NCBI GenBank assembly: GCA_945888375.1 | Contig: CAMCZZ010000002.1 | Coordinates: forward strand, 217,628 to 281,627 | DNA length: 64,000 nt | Source: Akkermansia muciniphila | GTDB lineage: Bacteria; Verrucomicrobiota; Verrucomicrobiia; Opitutales; Opitutaceae | Direction of reading: 5' to 3' | Shown here: one piece after another, positions 8,784 to 15,721 of the stretch | How positions within the stretch are numbered: the stretch's first letter is position 1 | Layout of the letters: the number at the start of each line of letters is the position of its first letter | Translations under genes and position numbers: made by a program | Notes under the pieces: model-generated | What the model was told of the DNA's origin: nothing | Databases searched by the model: none | What the model saw: only the letters and a program-made list of their open reading frames with translations

Positions 8784-9487
8784 TCGCGGAGACCTTTTAT
8801 TCCATCCAAGGCGAAGGCGTCCTGGCGGGTGTGCCGTCGTTTTTTATCCGCACCAGTGGCTGTAATCTACGCTGTGCCTGGTGTGATACCCCCTACGCCT
8901 CCTGGCGGCCCGAGGGGGTGGAGCGGACGGTGGATGCGTTGGTGGCGGAGGCTCGGGCTTGGACGGGGCGGCACGTCGTGCTCACGGGGGGGGAACCCAT
9001 GATTGCCCCGGAGCTGCCGGCGCTGGCGGCGGGGCTGCGCGAGGCGGGTTTCCATATCACGATCGAGACGGCGGGCACGCTTCCGCCGCCCCCTGGTTTG
9101 GCCTGTGACCTGGCCTCTATCTCGCCCAAGCTGGCCAACTCCACCCCGACGCCGGAGCGAGCCGGGGTGGGCTGGGTGGCGCGGCATGAGGCGACGCGCT
9201 GGCGACCGGATGTGATCCGGGCGTGGCTGGCGGGGGGCCACGGGTTTCAGCTGAAGTTTGTGGCGGCGGAGCCGGCGGATCTCGCCGAGGTCGCGGCGCG
9301 GGTGGAGGAACTGGCGGCGGGCGGGGCGGCGATCCCTCCTCATCAGGTCTTGCTCATGCCCGAGGGGACCACGCCGGAGCGGCTGCGGGCGCGGGCGGAC
9401 TGGTTGGCCGAGGCCTGCAAGGAGCGTGGCTGGCGCTACGCCCACCGGCTGCATGTCGAGCTCTACGGCAACCGGAGGGGGACCTGA
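8777..9487 (+). CDS. queE: 7-carboxy-7-deazaguanine synthase QueE (radical SAM)
   Basis: A 236-residue radical SAM enzyme that converts 6-carboxytetrahydropterin to 7-carboxy-7-deazaguanine, the substrate of QueC. The cluster-binding motif is CNLRCAWC (Cys29, Cys33, Cys36), preceded by the family signature SIQGEG (residues 9-14) and followed by LTGGEP. The start is GTG at 8777, inside the end of queC (7-bp overlap), which indicates coupled translation. QueD and a GTP cyclohydrolase are not in the window. The following ExoD-like gene begins 1 bp after the stop. Confidence 0.95.
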   Translation: MLIAETFYSIQGEGVLAGVPSFFIRTSGCNLRCAWCDTPYASWRPEGVERTVDALVAEARAWTGRHVVLTGGEPMIAPELPALAAGLREAGFHITIETAGTLPPPPGLACDLASISPKLANSTPTPERAGVGWVARHEATRWRPDVIRAWLAGGHGFQLKFVAAEPADLAEVAARVEELAAGGAAIPPHQVLLMPEGTTPERLRARADWLAEACKERGWRYAHRLHVELYGNRRGT

Positions 9488-9488
9488 C

Positions 9489-10184
9489 GTGGCCCGCCGT
9501 CGGAGAGAACTGCGGGAGAGGGCGCGGGAGGCGTTGCGCGTCGCGCAACGCGAACTGCGCGCCCGGCCGACGGCGAAGAAGCTCTCCGAGGAGGTCGCGA
9601 CGCTGCGCGATCGTTTTGCGGAGGGTCCGCTGACGCTTGGTCAGATGGTGACCGTGTTGCAGGGCCGGGCCTGGACCCTGGTCATCATGCTCCTCGCGTT
9701 GCCCTTCATCTCGCCGATTCCGTTGCCCCTGCTCTCGGTGCCCTTCGGCCTCACTATCGCGTTGATTTCGCTGCGCCTCGCGCTCGGTCAAAAACCGTGG
9801 CTGCCGGCCCGTCTTATGGGCAAACCGCTCCCGCCCGGTTTTTTTGGCGCCGTGCTCACTTTTTCCGGCAAGGTGCTGGTGGTGCTCGAGAAATTCCTGC
9901 GACCGAGGTTCTCTTGGTTGGCCGAATCGCCCGTGCTCTTGCGCTTGCATGCTCTGGCCATGCTCGGGGCGGCGCTGGTGTTGCTGCTGCCCCTGCCGGT
10001 TCCGTTTACCAACTCGTTCCCGGCCTGGATGATTCTGTTTATCGCGGGCGGTCTGCTCGAGCGCGATGGCGTGGCGATCGCCACCGGCTACGGGGTGGGC
10101 GCGGGTGGCGTGGCGTTTTTCTACTTCCTCGGCGAGGCGGCGGTGCGCCTGGCCGAGGCTGCGAAATCCTGGCTTATGCCGTGA
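9489..10184 (+). CDS. ExoD-family membrane protein
   Basis: A 231-residue protein starting at GTG 9489, one base after the queE stop; the open frame extends upstream only through queE. The first 45 residues are highly basic and helical. Several hydrophobic segments follow (about residues 60-98, 115-130, 155-175, 180-200 and 205-222), and the LPFISPIPLPLLSVPFG stretch is typical of the exopolysaccharide synthesis ExoD family. These are integral inner-membrane proteins of poorly defined biochemical role. The last 11 bp overlap the terC 3' end on the opposite strand. Confidence 0.82.
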   Translation: MARRRRELRERAREALRVAQRELRARPTAKKLSEEVATLRDRFAEGPLTLGQMVTVLQGRAWTLVIMLLALPFISPIPLPLLSVPFGLTIALISLRLALGQKPWLPARLMGKPLPPGFFGAVLTFSGKVLVVLEKFLRPRFSWLAESPVLLRLHALAMLGAALVLLLPLPVPFTNSFPAWMILFIAGGLLERDGVAIATGYGVGAGGVAFFYFLGEAAVRLAEAAKSWLMP

Positions 10185-11235
10185 CGGCGGCGGGCGAGGG
10201 TTTCTTGGGAAACGCCAGGGACACGGCGACGGCGAGGGCGAGCAGGCCACCGATGATGCCGAGCGACCAGGTGATGGGGAACTTTCCACCGAAGAGGTGG
10301 TTCAACCACACCATCTTCAGGCCTACGAAAATCAGGATGACGCCGAGGCCGTATTTCAGGGCCCAGAACTTGTGCATCACGCCGGCGAGCAGGAAAAACA
10401 GGGCGCGCAGGCCGAGGATGGCGAAGATGTTCGAGGTGAAAACGATCAGGGGCTCCTTGGTGATCGCGAAAATGGCGGGCACGGAATCCACCGCAAACAC
10501 GATATCGGTGATCTCCACGAACACTAGGCAGACGAAAAGCGGAGTGGCATGGAGCACGCCGGACTTGCGCAGGAAGAAACGCTCCCCTTCCAGCTTTGGG
10601 GTGACGGGCAGGATTTTTTTTAGCAGACGAATGACGGGGTTTTTCTCCGGCTCGATGGGTTTTTCCGGAGCAAACAGGATCTTAAAGCCGGTCAGGACGA
10701 GAAAGCCGCCGAAGATCCAGATGACCCACTCGTATTGCATCAGCGCGGCGCCGACCGAGATAAAGAGGATGCGGAAAAGCAGCGCGCCGAGGATGCCGTA
10801 GAACAGGACCTTGTGCTGGTATCTCGAGGGGATGGCGAAGTAGCTGAAGACGACGACAAACACGAAGATGTTGTCCACCGACAGGGACTTCTCGACCACG
10901 AAGCCGGTCAGGAATTCGAGGGCGGACTGGTTGGCCAAGCGCGCGGCCTCCGCGGCGATGGCGGCCGGCTCGGTCACCCCTTGGGCGGCGAGCGCGGCAA
11001 GAAGGGGCGGATACTGGGGGAGTTTCCACTGGGCGTATTGCCAGAAGCCGTAGCCAAAAAGCAGCGCGAGGGAGATCCAGACAATGCTCCAAGTGGAGGC
11101 CTCCTTGATCGAGACGTCATGGGCTTCGCGGTGGAACACACCGAGGTCGAGCGCGAGCATGCCCAGCACGAAAAGAGTGAAAAGGCCGTAGAGCCACCAG
11201 TAGTCGGCGATGGGAAAGAGAAGGAGGTTGGTCAT
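10174..11235 (-). CDS. TerC-family integral membrane protein
   Basis: A 353-residue polytopic protein with about nine hydrophobic segments. Family landmarks are the acidic intramembrane motifs LDLGVFHR (about residue 30), EKSLSVDNIFVF (about residue 114) and EITDIVFAVDSVPAIFA (about residue 245). TerC proteins are linked to tellurite resistance and, in characterised bacteria, to metal (Mn2+) efflux associated with secreted metalloproteins. The start is the ATG at 11233-11235. I looked for the yybP-ykoY manganese riboswitch upstream and did not see its conserved elements. Confidence 0.93.
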   Translation of the reverse strand: MTNLLLFPIADYWWLYGLFTLFVLGMLALDLGVFHREAHDVSIKEASTWSIVWISLALLFGYGFWQYAQWKLPQYPPLLAALAAQGVTEPAAIAAEAARLANQSALEFLTGFVVEKSLSVDNIFVFVVVFSYFAIPSRYQHKVLFYGILGALLFRILFISVGAALMQYEWVIWIFGGFLVLTGFKILFAPEKPIEPEKNPVIRLLKKILPVTPKLEGERFFLRKSGVLHATPLFVCLVFVEITDIVFAVDSVPAIFAITKEPLIVFTSNIFAILGLRALFFLLAGVMHKFWALKYGLGVILIFVGLKMVWLNHLFGGKFPITWSLGIIGGLLALAVAVSLAFPKKPSPAAVTA

Positions 11236-11370
11236 GGGTTTTGAATCGAGAAATTAAACAAACGGAGGCCGGGCCGCGGACAAGCTTGGGTGGCCGGTTT
11301 GGAAAATGGGCCCCGGATTCCAACCGTGGGGCGGGGTTGCGGCAGCGCCCGCGTCGCTCACTATGGGGCC

Positions 11371-11808
11371 ATGATGTCAATGTCGCTGCACCTCGCCCAG
11401 CTCGCAGTTTCTGCCATGCTGGCCGGCCTGTGTTGGACGGTGCAACTAGCGGTTTATCCGCATTTCAGCCACTTGCGGCGCGCGGCCGGGGCGGAGGCGT
11501 TTCGCGATTATCATGCGGCCTACACGCGGGCGATGGGCGGGGTGGCGGGCCCGCTTATGGTGGCCGAACTGGGTTTGTCCCTGGCGGTGCCGGCGGTAGC
11601 CGGGTGGACGGCGGCAAGCGCCGCCGGTCTCTTCCTCACCGTGGCGACCTGGGGGTGGACCTTCGGGGTGATGGTGCCGCGGCACGGGCGGTTGCAGGCT
11701 GCCGCCGAGGAGGCGGAAGCGGGGGGCTTGGCCGGATGGAACTGGCCCCGGACGGCGGCTTGGACGCTGCGGACCGGGGTGGCGGTGCTCGCGGCGGGGG
11801 CGGCCTAG
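11371..11808 (+). CDS. Small four-helix membrane protein, unknown function
   Basis: A 145-residue protein starting at the ATG at 11371 (a second ATG follows one codon later; a longer frame begins at 11290 without support). Four hydrophobic segments lie at about residues 5-25, 48-68, 72-95 and 125-143. The pattern QLAVYPHF...FRDYHAAYTRAMGG after helix 1 resembles small DUF1772/DUF4149-like membrane proteins, but I cannot assign a family with confidence. It is divergent from terC and convergent with the NERD gene. Confidence 0.7.
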   Translation: MMSMSLHLAQLAVSAMLAGLCWTVQLAVYPHFSHLRRAAGAEAFRDYHAAYTRAMGGVAGPLMVAELGLSLAVPAVAGWTAASAAGLFLTVATWGWTFGVMVPRHGRLQAAAEEAEAGGLAGWNWPRTAAWTLRTGVAVLAAGAA

Positions 11809-11924
11809 GCGGGCCGTTCAGCCGGGATCATTTCGTTGGTCGGCCGAGCAGCGGAGCGAGGGGGCGGGCAGATTGCGGTGCGGTCCGGGCGAAGGACGGA
11901 GCGAAGCGGAGAGGGCGCAGCCCG

Positions 11925-11981
11925 GAGCCGAGGGCCCCGCCGAAAGGGGCCGCCAAGTCGCCTCGATGCGACCCGGGCAAC
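11925..11981 (+). repeat. 57-bp dispersed hairpin repeat, copy A
   Basis: This intergenic segment matches 57425-57481 on the other strand at 51 of 57 positions (compared by eye). It begins 14 nt beyond the stop codon of the NERD gene (minus strand). It contains two potential hairpins: GGCCCC/GGGGCC near one end, and GTCGC-6 nt-GCGAC (11957-11972). It may be a mobile palindromic unit or a recurring transcript 3'-end element. The surrounding 11809-11995 intergenic DNA is GC-rich and holds nothing else I can name. Confidence 0.8.
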
Positions 11982-11995
11982 TGCATGTTCCCTGC

Positions 11996-12904
11996 TCAGA
12001 GCTCCACGTCGCGGCAGCGGGCTTCGAGTTGGCGAGCGATCCGGTCCACGGTGGCCGAATCCAGGACCTCGGGTTGCGAACTGGCAGGCATGATCGCGGC
12101 GGGGAGTTCGCGGGGGTTGAGCACGTTCACGACCCCGGCGGCCTTGCGGATGATCATCCAACCGGGAAATACCAGCAGTGGATGCACCGGGATGGGCCGG
12201 CCGAGCTGGTGTTGCAGGTGGGTGGCGAGCCACTCGGCCTGGCGCAGGGCCTGATCGAGGCCGTGGCGATCTTCGCCCCAAGGATACGACAGGGCGCGGC
12301 CGTCGTAGATGATCTCGTGGGCCATGAACCCGACCCGGGCGCGGCCTTTGCGGCGGGTCTTCGTTTCGATGGCAAACACGCCGGCGGGGCCGACCACGAC
12401 GTGGTCCAGATTATAGGGCGGCTGGGTTGACCGAGCGGGCGGGTCGCCGGCCGGAACGTCGTGAAAAACGCGATAACCGGCGGTTTTTAATGGTTCGAGT
12501 TGTTCGGCCACGACGCGCTCGCCGAAGAGGCCCAGGGCGGTGTTGCGGCGTTGTTCCACCTTGGTGAGCGAGCGCCGGGCCATGACCACCAGCAGGCCGA
12601 GGAAGGCAACCAGGCTCAAGCTGGCCAACCCCACTCTGGGCCATCCCTCCAGCAGGGCGGTGATGTAAAACCCGGTTCCGAGGGTGATGACGGGCACGAG
12701 CAGCCCGGCGAGCACCGACTCGGTGATCTTTTCATCCAGCTCCGCGACCCGGCGGCGCAGTGACTCGCCCGGCCCGCGCAATAACCGGGTGTTTTCCGGG
12801 AAGGGGGCGCGATCCTGCCGGCTGCGTTTTTTCAGGAACAGCAGCAGTGCAAATATCCCCAAAAAAAACAGAACGTAGCCGAAGCCGAATAGGGTGGTGC
12901 TCAT
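11996..12904 (-). CDS. NERD-domain membrane protein
   Basis: A 302-residue protein with one N-terminal hydrophobic segment (about residues 5-25) and two more at about 65-110, followed by a nuclease-related (NERD) domain at about residues 120-240. NERD landmarks are ALGLFGERVVAEQL, YNLDHVVVGPAGVFAIETKT, which carries the D and ExK residues of the restriction-endonuclease-like core, and a late HPLLVFPG. The domain suggests nucleic-acid binding or cleavage, but many members are uncharacterised. Its start overlaps the stop of the M48 peptidase gene (ATGA), so the two are coupled. Repeat copy A follows its stop. Confidence 0.85.
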   Translation of the reverse strand: MSTTLFGFGYVLFFLGIFALLLFLKKRSRQDRAPFPENTRLLRGPGESLRRRVAELDEKITESVLAGLLVPVITLGTGFYITALLEGWPRVGLASLSLVAFLGLLVVMARRSLTKVEQRRNTALGLFGERVVAEQLEPLKTAGYRVFHDVPAGDPPARSTQPPYNLDHVVVGPAGVFAIETKTRRKGRARVGFMAHEIIYDGRALSYPWGEDRHGLDQALRQAEWLATHLQHQLGRPIPVHPLLVFPGWMIIRKAAGVVNVLNPRELPAAIMPASSQPEVLDSATVDRIARQLEARCRDVEL

Positions 12905-14862
12905 GACGCAAAATCCAGCACGGGCGGGAGAGGGCAGTCGAGAGCGGCGGCAATCGAGCGCAGCAGATCGGCCTCGGGCGAGGAAAGTGTGCCGTCGGCC
13001 GTGAGGGCGGCGGCGAGGGCCAGGAGGATGCGTTTGCGAAACGGCGCCGGGGTGAGGGCGAGGCGGTCGAGCGCGACGTCGAGGTGGGCGAGGGTGGTGC
13101 GGTCGGCGGTCTGGTAGGCGAGCGGCGGCTGGAGACCGTTGAACTCGGCGGCGGCGCGGGCAAAGGCCAGCTCGCCGGCGCCGGGTTCAGGATTATCGAT
13201 GCGGGCGGCGGCGGAGAGTGCTACGGACAAATCGGGCGCGATCTGGGCGGGCGCCAAGGCCTGAAGGGCGTCCCGCGGGGAGGCGGCGAGGCCGAGGGTG
13301 CGGGCGACGATTTTTTGCAGGGCAAACTCGTGCGGGGTGACGACGCCGTCGGCGTGGACGAGCTCGTCCAGCGTTTCGAGCAGGCGGTCGCGCGCGGGTG
13401 GCCCGAGCCGGCGCAGGGCCGGGGTGGCGATTTGCAACAGAGGCAAGCGGTGGCCGGAGGGGAGCTTCTCCAAGGCGGCAAAGAGTGCGGCGGTTTGGTC
13501 GGACTCGGCGAAAGCAGCGTGGCGGGCGATGACCTCCCGCTGGGTGGCAAGGGCGGCGGCGTCGAGTCCGCCGGGCAGGCAGATCGCGTAGCACAGGGCG
13601 GAGACGCGGTCGGGATCGCGCGCGGCATCGCGGAGGAGAGGGGGCAGGCTGTCGAGCAGGGCGCGGCTGGCGTTGACGCCGGCCGGGTTAAGCTCGCCGG
13701 CGGAGCCGATCAGCAGGCCGGCGGACAGGCGGCGCCCGGGTAGGGGCGCCGGGGGTGGATTGAGGCGGCTGGGTTTGACTTGGTTGGTGGTCAGCGGGGC
13801 GATTTTCGGGAAACTCCCGTCGAAGGCGGGGTCGAGGGCGCGGATGCGTTCCTCTAGCGGCGGGTGGGTCGCGAAAAGACCGGCGAGGTCGGCGCGGAAG
13901 CTTTGCGCGAAGCAAAAGTGGCTGATCTGGGAGGTGCTCGGGGCGACGAGGTTGCTGCCGAAGGCGAGCGCACCGACTTTTTTCAAGGCGTCGGCGAGGC
14001 CGGCGGGGTTGCGGGTGAATTGCACTGCGGCGGCGTCGGCGAGGTGTTCGCGCTGGCGTGAAACGGCGGCCTGGATGAGGCGGCCGAAAAAGTGGCCGCC
14101 GCCGCCGATGAGCATCAGCGCGCCGCCGCCCACGGCGAGAGGCACGCCGATCGATAGACCGTTCTTCTTCGAATTACCGGAGCCGCGGGATAGCTCGAAA
14201 GCCGCGCGCAGGAGTCCGCGGCCGAGCAGCATCAGCGAGAGGATGCCGTAGAGCAGGGCGAGCAGGCGGGTGTTCAGCCGCATATCGCCGTTTAAGATAT
14301 GGCTGAACTCGTGCGCGACGACGCCCTGGAGTTCGTCCCGGTTGAGGAGTTCGAGTGCGCCGCGGGTCACGGCCACGGCGGCATCGGATTGGGAATAGCC
14401 GGCGGCAAAGGCGTTTAAACCCGCCTCATCCGGCAGCACGTAGATGGCGGGCACGGGCAGGCCGGAGGCGATGGACATCTCCTCGACCACGTTCAGCAGG
14501 CGGCGCTCGGCGGCGTCGGTCGGCGTATCCGCCAGGCGCACGCCGCCCACGCTTTCGGCCACGGCGGGTCCGCCGGCGCGCAGTTCAAACCATTTCCAGA
14601 GACTGGCGAGGCCGATGGTGGCGGCTACGAAGGCGGCGACGGCTTTGAAGGCGCCGGGCTGCCACCAGACGATGGGGTCTTTGAGGGTGGGGCCGCGCTC
14701 CAGGCCCCCGCCCGAGTCGGTGATGTGCAAGCCCAGCCAGGCGGTGCCTAGAATGAAGGCGAAATACAGGGCGATCACCGTGCCCAGCACGGCGAGGGCG
14801 AACAGCAGGACGAGCCGGCCGGTGCGCCGCCGGGCGCGGGCCTGGGCCTCGAAAAAATCCAT
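12901..14862 (-). CDS. M48-family (HtpX-like) membrane metallopeptidase
   Basis: A 653-residue protein with N-terminal transmembrane helices (about residues 16-45 and 72-92). A zinc peptidase domain follows: HEFSH at residues 184-188 gives two His ligands and the catalytic Glu185, and SRQREHLADAAAVQF gives Glu272 as third ligand. Two further hydrophobic segments lie between them. A long C-terminal region (about 370-653) is helical and Ala/Leu-rich, contains DELVHADGVVTPHEF, and is unlike plain HtpX (about 290 aa). Such peptidases act in membrane-protein quality control. It follows lemA by 71 bp and overlaps the NERD gene; LemA-M48 pairing is a recurrent arrangement. Confidence 0.9.
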   Translation of the reverse strand: MDFFEAQARARRRTGRLVLLFALAVLGTVIALYFAFILGTAWLGLHITDSGGGLERGPTLKDPIVWWQPGAFKAVAAFVAATIGLASLWKWFELRAGGPAVAESVGGVRLADTPTDAAERRLLNVVEEMSIASGLPVPAIYVLPDEAGLNAFAAGYSQSDAAVAVTRGALELLNRDELQGVVAHEFSHILNGDMRLNTRLLALLYGILSLMLLGRGLLRAAFELSRGSGNSKKNGLSIGVPLAVGGGALMLIGGGGHFFGRLIQAAVSRQREHLADAAAVQFTRNPAGLADALKKVGALAFGSNLVAPSTSQISHFCFAQSFRADLAGLFATHPPLEERIRALDPAFDGSFPKIAPLTTNQVKPSRLNPPPAPLPGRRLSAGLLIGSAGELNPAGVNASRALLDSLPPLLRDAARDPDRVSALCYAICLPGGLDAAALATQREVIARHAAFAESDQTAALFAALEKLPSGHRLPLLQIATPALRRLGPPARDRLLETLDELVHADGVVTPHEFALQKIVARTLGLAASPRDALQALAPAQIAPDLSVALSAAARIDNPEPGAGELAFARAAAEFNGLQPPLAYQTADRTTLAHLDVALDRLALTPAPFRKRILLALAAALTADGTLSSPEADLLRSIAAALDCPLPPVLDFAS

Positions 14863-14933
14863 GGCGGCGGGTGAGCGGGCGGCGAGGCGGCGGGTCAGGG
14901 CGGAGGCTCGGTTTGGTCTCCGCGTTTCCGCTT

Positions 14934-15542
14934 TTACCCTTGGCCGAAGGTGACCGTGGGCGCGGCGCGTTCGGTGGTGTCGGTGACGGCGAAGAGTTCG
15001 GCGGGCTGGAAGCCAAGGGCGCCGGCGACCACTACGGTAGGGAAGGTCTCGCGGCGGGTGTTGTAGACCATCACGGCGTCGTTGAAGGCCTGGCGGGCGA
15101 AGGCGATTTTGTTCTCCGTGCTGGTGAGCTCCTCGGTGAGGCGGAGCATGTTTTCATTGGCCTTCAGTTCGGGGTAGGCCTCGGACACGACCATCAGGCG
15201 GGACAGCGCGCCGGCCAGGCCGCTCTCGGCGCCGGCGAGCCCGCGCAGAGCGGTGGGGCTGGATGGGTCGCTGGCTGCGGCGGTGGCGGCGGTCGCGGCG
15301 ATATTGCGGGCCTTGATAACCGCTTCGAGCGTCTCGCGTTCGTGGCTGAGGTAGCCTTTGGCGGTCTCGACGAGGTTAGGGATCAGGTCGTAGCGGCGCT
15401 TTAGCTGCACATCTATTTGGGCGAAGGCGTTTTTGAAGCGGTTGCGCAGGGTCACTAGGCCGTTGTATAGGCCGGCCAGCCAGAAGCCGGCGATGCCGAG
15501 GAGCAGAAAAATGACAAGCAGTGCGATAAGAACGGGGGTCAT
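14934..15542 (-). CDS. lemA: LemA-family membrane-anchored protein
   Basis: A 202-residue protein starting at the ATG at 15540-15542 (longer frames lack an N-terminal anchor). One N-terminal membrane helix (about residues 4-26) is followed by the family signature YNGLVTLRNRFKNAF, LKRRYDLIPNLVETAKGY and YPELKANENM, then a four-helix bundle ending in AFNDAVMVYNTRRETFP. The exact function of LemA proteins is unclear. Its operon partner here is an M48 peptidase, matching the common LemA-HtpX association. It is divergent from the TPR gene, with a 179-bp shared upstream region. Confidence 0.95.
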   Translation of the reverse strand: MTPVLIALLVIFLLLGIAGFWLAGLYNGLVTLRNRFKNAFAQIDVQLKRRYDLIPNLVETAKGYLSHERETLEAVIKARNIAATAATAAASDPSSPTALRGLAGAESGLAGALSRLMVVSEAYPELKANENMLRLTEELTSTENKIAFARQAFNDAVMVYNTRRETFPTVVVAGALGFQPAELFAVTDTTERAAPTVTFGQG

Positions 15543-15721
15543 GGGAAAGGGAGAACAGGGGTGGCGGTTGCAGGGCGACGCGGACGGGCGCGGAAAAACC
15601 TTAACGAAAGGATGGAACGGACGGACGCGGGGGCGAGTCTGAATCGCGGTTGCCATGCGGGCGGGCGGTTCCCCAAGTTGGCGGGGCCGCTTCCTCTTCG
15701 GCACTGATCCAAACCACCTTC

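Noticed and set aside
11236..11370. Possible yybP-ykoY (manganese) riboswitch upstream of terC
   Set aside because: The conserved GGGGAGUA and paired loop elements were not found in the minus-strand leader.
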